Source: Struthidea cinerea | Lineage: Eukaryota > Chordata > Aves > Passeriformes > Corcoracidae | Direction of reading: 5' to 3' | DNA: 64,000 nucleotides | NCBI GenBank assembly: GCA_013397865.1 | Contig: VZTI01004088.1 | Location: forward strand, 685,600 to 749,599 | Shown here: positions 1-13,000 of the stretch, one piece after another | Layout of the letters: each line of letters begins with the position of its first letter | How positions within the stretch are numbered: position 1 is the first letter of the stretch | Program-made: the position numbers and the translations under genes | Notes under the pieces: generated by a model | What the model was told of the DNA's origin: nothing | The model's database searches: none | What the model saw: the letters and a program-made list of their open reading frames with translations, nothing else

Positions 1-923
1 TATTAAGCATTCCATGTGGAACCCTACTAAAATTGTTTAAGTGCCATTATAAAGAGAGACAGTATCAGTAACTTCTCCATGCATTTAGTTATGTCTGAAA
101 AGAAGCTGTATTCCTGCGACATATCTTTTGAAAGGAAAACTTGATATGCAATGTCTTAATTGAATAAAGGCTTTGGTTTTGCTTTGTATCAAGAGAATTT
201 ATATTTCTGATGATTATTCTGATGCAGTAACATCTAGTACCAGTTTGTTTTAAAACACCACATCTTTGTTCTGATAAAAATTCTTCACTTATGAAGAGTT
301 ATGAGAGACTACTAATCCTAAAGATGAAATTGTAAGATTTCAAGGATGCATCTGAAAGTCATTCTGCTACTCAAATTAGCACCAAAAAGAGAATAAATTC
401 ATTTTTAACAAGCTTAAAAGACCTATTAAGTATTACATTTAATTCCTAAACTAACAGAGGAACATGTGAGCTGTTTCAGACTAGGTATAAACAGTTTATA
501 CATTCTTTTTTTTAATAAATCACTGCTAGAAACACCACTTTGTACAGAACCCATTCATCTTCAACTACACAAAGTTTCTGTTCCAGCTATCAAAATAATA
601 CAAGAAAGAGAACTATTGCCTTCCAGATACTGAAAAGTATGGATGAGACTGCTGAATACTTTATTTAGTCACCTATATTCAAGCAGTAAGTACCAGCTAA
701 AGTCTCAGTGCAAATTCATTTCAGAATTCATGTGTAGAATTAGTATGTTGGCATCAAAGCTTTCTATTCATTTAGTGTAAATTTATTTCTACAGATATAA
801 ATAAAAACAGTAAATCACAAAGCAACAGACCTAAAGTCTTCAATCAGATTATTAAATTACAAATACCAGTCAACAAAATCAAACAGTCTGCTTGTATATT
901 TTAAAGAATCCTAGTTTGCATAC
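1..923 (-). other. EML5: EML5 intron 13 (part)
   Basis: AT-rich sequence downstream of the exon 13 donor. No coding exon, RNA gene or mobile element was recognised; the next exon lies beyond the window. Confidence 0.85.
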
Positions 924-1042
924 CCATGAACAAAATGTAGTCTTATACTGTTCCCTGGAGCTCGCTCACGTCTCTTAGAAGCTGCACTTTTTCTTTTTTC
1001 TTTGCATTGCTCTTTAAGTTGAGGTAGATCTTCTTTGTAAAC
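924..1042 (-). CDS. EML5: EML5 coding exon 13 (start of second HELP-WD unit)
   Basis: 119 bases, entering in phase 0 and leaving in phase 2. It reads VYKEDLPQLKEQCKEKRKSA, then ASKRRERAPGNSIRLHFVHG. The strongly basic first half follows the acidic linker, and APGNSIRLHFVHG opens the second HELP region (in human EML5 it continues with YRGYDC). The acceptor is TCTTACAG|GTT and the donor CATGG|GTATGC. No further coding exon is visible to the left, so the gene continues beyond the window edge. Confidence 0.96.
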
Positions 1043-4000
1043 CTGTAAGAAAAAGCATACTTAAAAATTAAAAGATTCATCAGAAAAACATGTTTCTGAG
1101 AATTCAGCCACACTTACCACTCACGAAAATGTTATTCTGACATAATTGAAAGAAACCCTCCAATATCTGTAGCCAGTGATTGTATACTGCAACTTGGTTT
1201 TAAATTGCATTCTAGGAATACATGCAATAATTTTTCTCCCTGTTAATATTAATATTAATTAATATCTTACTTTTAATTATTAATTAAACATTTTATTTTA
1301 GTAACCTTGATATTTTGAATGCATCAGGTAACAAAAATTCTAAAGGTTTTGGTCAGTTCCCATGCAGTGTCTCCACTTTTGAGATTTCAACAGTCTTCAT
1401 CAATGACCAACTTAAATCCTGGGAAGCTTCCAACTGCCATTAAAACTAAAACCTTTACCTGCCGACGATAGGTGATCTGTGTCTCTTGTTCAATTTCAGA
1501 GTCCAGCTCTGGAACATCAGACTGATCTGAATCTGATTCATCACTATTAGAATCAACCAGACTTTCTGTCACCAAGAAAACAGAAATAAAAAATTAATTA
1601 ACCTAAATTACAAGCCAGAAATTGTTTAAAGTAACTGCTTAAAGTTTCTGATTTGATAATCGGTGCTTATATTAACCACAACAAAAACTGCTAAAAATTG
1701 ACAGGAACAATTCTGCTGCTACATAAGAAATAAGCCATAAATATGATAATTCTGGGTGTTGAAGTGAGTTAGTTTTCATTAACTAAAATTGTTTCATCAA
1801 CTTTAATGTTAGGAGGAAAGGAAAAAAGAAGAGAATGAAATAATGAGTATAAAGCAGAAACTAAGACTTGCACGAACTTAACAAAGGGTCCAAAGAGAAA
1901 CTTATGTTAAAGTCAGCCACTGATGAGAGTAGAAATTCTTCAGGTAGGTTAGGGAGGAGGGAAAAAATTATAGATGGGAAGAAAGGGGCAAATATTTTTG
2001 TGACTGCAGAGAAAAAGGGTAGTCATGTAAAGTTTGACATGTAGGAAGAGCCTATCATTATTTCCTTCTGCATTTGTCACTGACAAGTTCAGCACTGCAT
2101 CTGTATTCACTGACCTGTTTGCTGGATCCACACTGATACCTATTCATTTGATCTGAGCAATTAAATGGTGAAACAGCCTATGTTATTGTAATTCTATACG
2201 CTTATTTCCCCAAAGGATTCTCTAAATTCCTTTAGGAATTTCCAAGGGAGGCACTCATTTAACTGTTTTGATTTTAGGAAACTCATGACAATAATTGTTG
2301 TATTAGTCACTAGTGGAAACATGATCTCCATTTTTTCCCAAACATCAAACATCTATATTCTCCTTTAAAAAAAAATTAATCAGTCATAGTACTTAAATTA
2401 TCATCTAAATACTTCAAAATTTTAATCAAATTAGTAGAAAAATCTATTTTTCCAGTGACATCTGAGCATCCAGTTGTTGTCAATTTAGTAAAGGATGATA
2501 TATACAGAATTCAGAAATTCGTATCTGTGATCTGAACTTTCAAAATTTTTCTTTGCAAAGGAAACACAGCAGTGAAGGCTTTTTCACACACTTGTTAGCC
2601 TGAACACACAGGGTACTGACAAGTATTAGACAATTCTATCAGGTGCTTCAGACACCTGCAAAGTTTAAAGAACAACAACAGTTATAATTGTGCAGACTGA
2701 CAATTTTGAACATTTATTTCAATAGCTGCACCTAAGAATTTTACTTCTCTTTTAGCCTCCCCACCTTCCACCCTTTTGTTGGTGCTTTTTTTAGTTAGTT
2801 ACTTACCTTGGGGTGCTATATGAAGAGTGTCCTTCAACTTGCGGTCGGGGACAAACTTCCACTGAAAGACAGAATGATCAGCTCCCCCAATGGAAACAAC
2901 CCACTGGTGATCATGCGACCATCTGACGTTTGTCACATGAGCAGAATGACCAAGATATTTTTTAAACTTTGCTCCTGGAACAAAAATAAAAATCTCTCTC
3001 AATGTTTGTGAAACAAATGTTTCAGAAGCACCTCAGAAAATCATATTAAGGAACCCATAGAAAAAGTAGTGTTTAATAAAGATATTTAAATTACGACTGG
3101 TATTTTAATCAATAGCAACAACTTTTTGCAGTTTTTACAAATTTTAATCTGTGTATAAGATTCATTTTAAAATTTAAGTTCCAAAATATAACTTCATCAA
3201 GTTAAAAACAAGAAAAAAAGACATATGATAATGCTGTATTGAGGTGTACTAGAGATTTTTAAACTTTCACTGTATTAATTTTATTTTACTTTTTACAAAC
3301 CAAGATTTTTACAATTATAACTTCTACTTTGAAAAAATACAGTTATTTAAATCATGTATATTTACGTCTGTGAAAACACCCCCATACACATGCTTGTAGC
3401 ACGGGTTCCCACTGTACAATCCGAGTGCTAAGCGCTTCCAGCAATTCATCTCCTCCCACGTTTAGCAGTAGAACTGGTGGTAGTAGTAGCACAGCTACCT
3501 CAAGTTACGGTTTTCCCTGCTACATAATTACAACACAATCACTGGATAAGTTACTGAAGTTCCTAAGAGCACTGCATTATAAAGATATCTTTTTAGACCA
3601 GAAAGGCTTCATTGTTTCAGAGCCATTTGAAGAACTTCATTCTGGCCACCATTCACGTTTAATACAGGCTACAACTCCATGGATGGGTCTTAGGATATGT
3701 CTTCAAGCTTTATGTACTTAAAGAAATGTTCTGGGTGTTGTGTTTTTAAAGACTGATATTCCCCCATTCTTTAAAACTCTTTTTGCAAAAAGTGACATTA
3801 AAAACTGTTTCATTTTCCAGGCTTCTAATACATTTTTCTTGAATAGCCACAATTAAAAAATACAAGTATAATTGAATTTTAAAGGCAAAATTTTACCTTT
3901 TCTTAGACATGGGTATCGAAAGAGCTTTACTATTCCATAATCATCAGCTGTAACCATAACTTGCCCAATAAAATTCGCATCCACAGAATTTATATCATTT

Positions 4001-7000
4001 ATATCTGAATATTTGGGCCAGATTCCATTAACTTCAACGCCAGAAACACAGGTCCATGATGCCCACTGAATGCCCTTCAACTCCTCCTTGTTTGTTACTT
4101 CTTTTCCACCTAAGCAAAAAATAAAGAATCATTTTTCAATATTCACTTATGCAATTCTAAAGAATGTAACATTTTTTAAAAATTCTCTAAAAATCGAATC
4201 CAAGTGCAACAGAATTAAAAACTGACTTCTGAAACTGTCCTGATCTAGTATTCCCTATTATGACCAACAGTATTAGTAATAAAGCTTCTCAAGACTATTT
4301 AACAGAAGATCATAGGTTTGGTACTTCACAGTTTATATTATTTCTTGGTATCTGCTTGAGGCTGTGTTATTTTTAAAAATATTTATCAAAAATACATAAA
4401 ATCATTCTAAGCTAAAGTTCATAAAAAATTCTGTTGCTGAATGATTCTAGAAACTTGGATTTAGATTCTTAGAGCAAGAACTGAAGAACTCATATCTGGC
4501 CCCTGCAAATTACGAAAAATACCAGTTTTGTGCTTAGATACTTGTCACATTATTTCACATCAGCTCTGTCTGTAATGAGATTGATCCAACCCCACAAAGT
4601 AAGAGCCGAGGAGCTGAGTCAGACCAAAGGCCCGTTTAATAAATACTTGTCTTCTGGAAAGGCCAGAAGCCAAGGGCTGGAGCAATGCAAGAATGGTGCA
4701 AGCAAATGTAAAAGCTGTGAGTCAGACTGCACACACACCTGCAGAAGGTGAGGAGGACAGCAATTCACTTCTCAGCCTTTCAATCACTAAATCCATGTAA
4801 ACAATAATTACCAATACTGGTTATATCTATAACTAAGTCCTGCAGATCTTGTACCGCACAACTGTAAGTTCCTTATCTCACAGTGGAATTTCAGTGATAA
4901 TACACAATTACTACAAATACAAATACTACTGAGATGACTGGGAAGAATACAGAATGATATTATGTAAAGAGTCTGTGCAACAGGTAGAAGTCAAGCCTTG
5001 CGATAAACACTGCCATTGGCATATTATCATAAGGACTACTTAAATTTCAAGCTTTAAGATCATAATATGTGCATAGGTCCTCTACAGAGGGAACCACTTT
5101 GACAGAAATTATTTCAAGAGTATGGGACAGTTCAGTTAAGTTTTCAAGAGAATTGTCTTGAAAACACTTGCAGTAATGGAGTCGTCACAAAGTTCTATAA
5201 AAGCTTTTTTAAGCTGAATTCCTCAGTCTGCCACAAACATTTTTCTAGAAAACCAAACGCCTTTTCTGAGCAGCAACATGCTGATTTTTCCACACATTTT
5301 AAAAACCATACAGTGCAATCAAATGATAATTCATTTAATATCCAAGCTCCATAAGTACAAAGCTATTAAGCTACTGCAAAATCTAATTTAAATGCTGCAT
5401 TTTAATTCTTCTAAATAGAAGTGAGAACAAAATTTAATTTTTGAGAAATTAAACAGATTGTAAGTCAACATCTCTAGTATGAAAAGATGCATTGGAAAGA
5501 AGCGTAAAGATGTAAGAATAAAAATATTTCAGTAACTTTGCCAGAAAAATGCTGTACTTATTAAAATGTGGCAAATACTCTTATGAACTTACAAAAAACT
5601 TTCTCTATATCCCCATGCTTTGAACCAGGATTTACATTTTTTACAAAATGCTGTTTTTACAAAACCCCTACATGTTATTTCTGTGATAAGTAACAAATAT
5701 CACAAAAGCAACTCAGAATCTTACTTGGCATTCTGTAAAAAAGTCTCTTTCCATTGCCATCATTGGTCTGTAAGTATTTACTGTCTGAAGACCAATCCAT
5801 ATGCGTGATGAAGCTTAAGGATCCAATACATTCCCCAACTTTCTTGTATCGCTGAACAACACCATATACATCCACAGAGCTGTCATTGGAACCAACAGCT
5901 AGGAAATTCCCATCTGGAGAATATTTGAGTTCATGAATAGCTTCTTTCCTGTCTTTGATATGAACAACCTCAGTCATATCTCTGTAGTATGAAAGAAAGC
6001 ATGTCATAAGTAGAGAAGAGCCTCATCACACTGTCAAGTTCCCAGTCTAAAAAACGAACAAGATTGCGAAATTATATATTGAACTTAATTATCCTGTGTG
6101 CCAACACAACACTGCTGTTTTTAGAGTTCGTTATGGCTTCATGGAGAAAAAAGATAAGGAAACAGTGACACAAGAAGGTGCTTCACTGGGCTGAGGGACA
6201 GCGAACAAAAGGAACAGTTCAAACTGGGTCCACAAGAAAATTTCATCAGGTAGATTATGAGATCTTTATTCCCTCCGGGGAAGGAAAATTCACTGACAGG
6301 AGACACGGATCTCATTTTCCCTTTAAAACTGTGGGATCACAGCAGCACAAGGCAGCACTGGTTTTGTATGCATGATGTGCTGACAGCAGAATTCCAACAC
6401 ATGGAAACAATTTAGGAAGTAACGAAAATTTATTTCTTAGTAATTCATGGACAATTAATAAATCTAAAACCTAAAGAAAAACATTTCCCAGAGCACTGCC
6501 ACTCTCTGCAAATAGACCAATATACTTTTTCAAATGGGTTGCTACAGATCAGCATGAACATATGAAGCACACATTACAAAAATCTGAGCATGCTCCACAA
6601 TTTAAAACAAAAACACAAGTGATCGCCTCCATGGCCACAAGAGTATCAATATATTAATAATGTATCTATTTTTAATTTTTGTAACATACCTGACCCGAAG
6701 CACAGTGAAAGAGCCATCCTTCATTCCAAGAGCAAGATGGATTCCATCAGTACTAACTGCAGCACAGCGAATGGGTTCTTCCATGTTGCACCGGGCAATC
6801 AGAGCATGGTCTATTAAACTCCAAATTCTAAAATAAAGTAATTATTTGAAATGTAAAAAAGGGTGTGCAGCTTTGTCACAGGCAAGATGAAGCCCACAAT
6901 TTCTGCACAACGATGGACACGGAAGTGTCCTATTTTAAAATAATTTTCCACAAGGAAAATCTAAGACATAAGTGTGACTTTTGCATACAGCAAGAAATAT

Positions 7001-10000
7001 TCTTACATTTTAAGAGGTGGGAACATCTCTAGTGGGAAAATGTGGGGACAGGTTAATTTTGATTTTCTGAATATAAAAAAGGATAGCATATGACAGCATA
7101 TACTTTTAGACCACCCCTGCAAAAATTCCACTATTTTGCTAATCATTTTAGTCAAGAACATTAAATAACATTTAAAGACTTTGATCAGTATAAACAGCTT
7201 TTCCTATTAAAAAGTCATTATTGATAACTCCTTTCAACTAATAATATTATAATATGTAAGTTTTTACAGCAAGGTAGATTACATCTATTATTTACAAAAC
7301 ATTTCTGGAATTTGAGAGTATTATTTCAATATTAATAATTGAATTACTGATTTGCTTAAGGGTGTTACACTTGAGATATTTAACAAAAATACCAACACAT
7401 TTAACTTATAAGAAAGTAAAGGTGGTTTTGACCCAAAAAAATAGAGATGAACATGTAAAAGGGAGTAATTCGGTGGGCTGAGCATTTATATTCTGTTTAC
7501 AATGCATGCACTAGGTTTGATGAAATTCACACATTAGAAGTTAATTTCCAGCATTTGAAAAAGTAAATATGGTAAGAGCTAAATGTGTAAATTTTTATCA
7601 TAATTTTTTCATCCCAAGCTGTGCATGCTTAACATAACTCCTGAAAAGGAAAGACTTAAAGGATACTCGTCTCTGAGTGCTCCATGTTAGCCTAAATGAA
7701 ATGTTTTCAAATTTCATACATGGGAGGTTTTGGGAAATATACACTTCCACTGTGTTTTATTACTGGAGAACACTAATTTCCTGCATAACTTAACTATAGA
7801 AGTACATCAATGCCACATTTTAATACCTTTAAAATGTATACATTTCAATTAGGTTACCTACAAAATGAGTTGATTGTATAAAACTGTATGTAGTTTAACA
7901 AAGAAAAAATTTAACCTGACTGATCGATCATCGCTTCCAGTCATGGCCAGGGGCTTTGTAGGATGGACAGCCAAAGCCCACAGCTCTCCTTCACAGTGCC
8001 CCTGCATTATCAGGAAAGGCTTATTACGCTCATGCACCACAATTTCAAAAATTTCACTATCTTGTGTCCCAACGAGTATATGGTCTCCTCTCCAGCAAAC
8101 ACTTCTTACAGAGAGACCTGTAGAAGAGATTGTTACTGAGAGACACATCCTCAGAACTTCTAAAACAAAGGTAAAGTCGCAAATGACAAAGCATAAAAGC
8201 AAAAAAATGTCAAGAAGTATCCCTATACCTTCTCTTACTCCTCAATTTACTTCTTTTACTCTTTCTATTTCATAGATAGTGGCATACTTGCCCTTGGAAC
8301 ATAAACTTTTTAAGCTTAGCATTAAAAAATTTCTAAAATAAAATGTGAGTCTGATTTTAATAAAGGACAAATATAATACTGACATTTGAAGCTGAAATTA
8401 TGCCCTTAATATCTTTACATTTCAACAAAGGTAGCAGAGAATAAAAATTACAATTTCTGATCAAACCATGGACTTTAGTACCAGGTACGTGAACCTAAAT
8501 TATATATGCTGACAGAAGCATCAGTGGGAACAAGCATTATATGTAAGCCAGTCATACAGCCCAATTCTTTTTAACATCTTAATAGTATATAGAATTATTT
8601 ATCCTACTAAATAAAAAAATAACAATGAATCAAACCGAAACAACTTACAGAGAGGTGAAAAAGATTCATGATGGAATTTAACATTCTTAACAACTGAATT
8701 TGTTTTTAGGCTTACAGTGGAGTAAGTAAGTAAGCACTCACAGGCTTTGTTTGTAGATAAGGTTGGGAATCATAACATGTAAGTTAGGAGAGTTTACACT
8801 GAGAAGCCAGTTTTAGAAATATGCACCTTTTAAAACAGGCTGTATTTTTTACATTCTGATGGTGCAACTCAATGTTGCCAATTTGAAAGGTACATAACAA
8901 GATGGTAGCAATGCCTAATTTACCTCACTTTGCCTAAACACTGACTTTCGTGGAGAATAGCTCAAAAATACCTTTGAAAAACTACTCTGGACTAATATGT
9001 GAGACAAAATTATATCTATCAGATAAGAGAAAGGAATATTGTAGCGGTTGATGTGCTTTTGAAAAATATTTTTATCTATGTAGAGGGAAAAGAAAAGCCC
9101 AATGTTATTAATTTTACATTGGAAAAAACCTGCATGACTCCAAACAGAGAATGGTGGGTTAATGGGCCAGTCTGGTGCATCTGCACGGATGTTTTGATTC
9201 TGACAAAGCTAGCTCTCAGAGCAAAGCTCCTGATTGTGCCTACTTAACATGCTTTGCATTACAAGGTAGCCTTCAAATGCACAAATAAAGAACTCCCTGC
9301 ACACGAAACAAAACTATGTGCTCCAGGAGTGCACTCCAACTGCAATGCAGTGCTCAGTCTACTGAACCAGACTAGAGCTAATGCCCCTCAAACACCCCTC
9401 AAAATGCACATCTGTTGTGCTTCTCGAGCCCCCCACAGCATCTCTATTGCTTTACAGATTTGATCTGTTGATTGTACTGCTGAATATCGGCACCTTACCA
9501 TTCCGTCCTATAATTTAGATGTCTATGTATATGGCTATACTCTCTACAATGCTTTAAAAGTAAAGAAACAACCAACCAAAAATTTGATGAAGGATGATTA
9601 AGACAGCAGTTTCAGTAATTTGGAACTACTTGTGATGGACGGAGACATTTTGAAATACAGTGTAACTACTTGGAGGATATATATAGAGTATACCAAGAGG
9701 TAAGATATTGGAATAGCAGAACATGCAATTAAGAAAATGAGCAAGAGGACAGGTCATAAAGGCAGTCCTCAAAAGTATATAAGAAAAAAAGAGTGAAGGA
9801 AAAAAAAGTCAGGAAACTCATTTTATTCAAGATTTTTTTTAAAATCTACTTGCTCTGTCATGGGCATTTGGCAAGGCAAAAGTTTATGGTACGAGTCTGT
9901 TACATCAAAAGTAAAGGAGATAAACTGGAGTGGAGAACAAGTTTGAAAGAATGAAACAGGGAATGAAACAGCTTTCAGCTACATGCATCAGAACTGTGAA

Positions 10001-13000
10001 GCAGTAGCTGAGTAAATTTAAATTTAAAACAAAGCCACCCTACTGCAGGGCATATTTAAAATGAAATGTATTTCATCTTGTCACAATACTTCACAATCTT
10101 GGTGGGAATGCCATGTCAATTACAGCATACAAAGACTTCACTTGTAATCAGTAATGTATTGACCCTGAGTATCTGATTGCTATCAGACATTCTAGCACAT
10201 TTTCAAATTATTGGCAAGAAATTAGAAAATAACAAAAGTGACTGGGGACAAAGAAAACCAAGTGCCAACAAAAGCAATATTGTAAGTGACATTAGTGCTT
10301 CAGTGTATGTTTGTATTCTTATCCTAAATCATTACAGCAACAGTATCTGGAACACTCTATGTAAAATTTTAGCATGACATGAACTGTAACTGAAGTCATA
10401 CTTACAAGTAAGCACTGTTCTAAGTTCCACAAAACTGTAGATAACATCCAAATAGTTTCAATGAAAATTTGGATAACTAGCAAATGAAATTTGATCTCAC
10501 TGCCTCTTTCAAGTTCTCTTACAGCATTACTGTTCCCCGTTAAAAACTGCTGTGCTCTAAAAACAATGTGCATAAAAAATTAAATCTGTGTGTACATCTT
10601 CATCATATGTGGGTTTTTTTGTAACAGTAACTGTGACCTTCATACTAGTGGGCATGATCGACTGTATTTCTAGCAAGTAGTTGATAGTAACATACATAAA
10701 ACAACACTTTTGGGTTTTAAAGTCTTTTCTTGTTCAAAACACTGATAAATCTCCTATCTTATTGGTATATTGAAAGTGAAAACTCCTCTTTACCTTTGTA
10801 TCCCTGGTCTGTTTCCCTGAGATCAATCACAGTAATTGGTTTAAAATTTAAGTCCCACAAGCGAACACAGCCATCCCTGCCACCAGTGGCAAATCCCTCT
10901 TCACATGCATTCATGCTGAAAATTCCTGCCTAAAGAGAGAAGAAGGTTATTTTTAACAACATATACAGATTAGAGAAAACCAGTATGCAACTAATATAAG
11001 CTTCAATAGGGGAGAGTCAGAAATGGAAACAAACTCAAAACAAGCAGAATTAACAATAAGTGATAAACAGTAAGAGAATTGCTGCAAGAATGCTTTCATT
11101 CTGATTATCATCATCATAGTGATGCTGCTTCTTATCCCTAGAAAGAGCTTGGTTTCATATCCTCTTGCCGTAGGACCTGGTCCAACTCTAATAAATGTCA
11201 ACGTGAAGATTCCCCATGATCTCTGTTAGGCTTGGTTTAGGGCCTTTGTTGCTATTACTCAGCTGCTATGCAACAATGCAAAAAACATCTGGGATTTCTT
11301 CATATTCTAAACCAAGGAAGATTGATTTAAAATTTAAGTTTAGAAATAAAACATAAGAAAAACAATGATTATGCTACACCATTGAAAAATTAATATAAGC
11401 TCTTATTTTAAAGGCGAACATCAAGAAACAAAAAGTAACCCATTTTCTTCAACTCACTTGATACAGGTTTTCTTCAGGATAACAAAGAGGCAAGGATGAT
11501 ATTTGTAGTATTAAAATAAAGATACTATAGCCACTGTATTTGATTTAACATGATACATATCTAAATAGCATACACACTATTGAGTTTTTCTCATTACCAC
11601 CACAACTCAGAAGAGAAATAACTCACACATTTCAGTAAGCAAAGCTACTGAAAGGACAACTTTAGCTGATAAGCCTATGAGAAGTTAAAAAAATTCCTCT
11701 ATATTTATTTAAAATCTGTAATATCTAGCAATGACAGAAGTAAACAAGAGAGCATTAGAAACAATGGAAGAGAAAATCTGTCTATAACTGCTGTCCAAAA
11801 GGGAGTAGAACAGCCAATAACATACATATATTTTCCATAATACTGATCTGAAATTTCAGTTTTGTAAAGAAGTAAATGTGAAGTTCCAACAATTTCTTTG
11901 GATTGGGGTCCATGTTTTACAGTAATGAAGCACATTAACCCCAAAGATGAAAGCAATTCGCAAAGTAGAGATTGGCTTCTGGGGGAAAACAAAGCTGTAC
12001 ACTCACAGAACAAATTAGGATACAATATGACTTGTGAGAATTCGGGGGTACTCTTGACTATTCTCTCCTACCAGTATGTTTTTTCTTCTTAAATTACAAC
12101 TAAGAAAAATATCATAATGGACTGGTCATAATGAAATATGGATTATGTTTGCTTCTCTAACATCAGGTTAACAAGGATATCATTTTTCAAGTTAAGAAGA
12201 AAGAAATCTCTCGGCTTTTACAAAAAAAAAAAGAAGCCCACTAGAATGTCAAATGACAATCAAAACTGGAAGACTAGGGTAACAGAACTCAAATTTTTTG
12301 GCATGTCACGTCCATTCTCAAGAAAGAGGCTTTTATGACAGGCCACAAGTTCAGGAGCAGTACATGCCTAAACAAAAATGTAGTGGAATTTTTAAGTCAT
12401 AAGCAGATTAGAAGGCTAACTCTCATCATCTCTAACATCCTGAAAATCCTCTTTCTGTTTCTTTAGGAGCCTAGAGGTTTTCGAGAATACAACACAAACT
12501 GTATTTGTTTCTCTCCATGTGTGTCTGTCTGTTTTACTGCATTAACCTTTAATATTGTGAGAAGAAGTCTTATGAGGAGAAGCTGAGGGAGCTGAGTTGT
12601 TTAGCCTGGAGAAAAAGAGGCTCAGGGGAGACCTAATCATTGTCTACAACTGCCTGATAGGAGGCTGTAGCCAGGTGGGGGTCAGTCTCTTCTTCCAGGT
12701 AACAAGTGACAGGATGAGAGGAAATGGCCTCAAGTTGTGCTAGGGAAGGTTTAGATTGGATACTAGTAAAAAATTCTTCACTGAAAAGGTTGCCCAGGGA
12801 TTGGAACAGGCTGCCCAGGGAAGTCCTAGAGGGATAATCCCTGGAAGTGCTCAAAAACAGGTGGATGTGGCACTTGTGGATAGGGTTTAGCAGTGAACAC
12901 AGTGGTGCTAGGTTAACAGCTGGACTCGATGATCTTGGAGGCCTTTTCCAACCTTAATGAGTCTATGATTCTAGTGCCATGGAATAAATAAAAGTCTAGA

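Noticed and set aside
7874..8275. 133-codon plus-strand open frame
   Set aside because: Antisense shadow of EML5 exon 7, which is fixed by homology, splice sites and phase.
12633..12854. 73-codon minus-strand open frame
   Set aside because: Antisense to the CR1 3' fragment.
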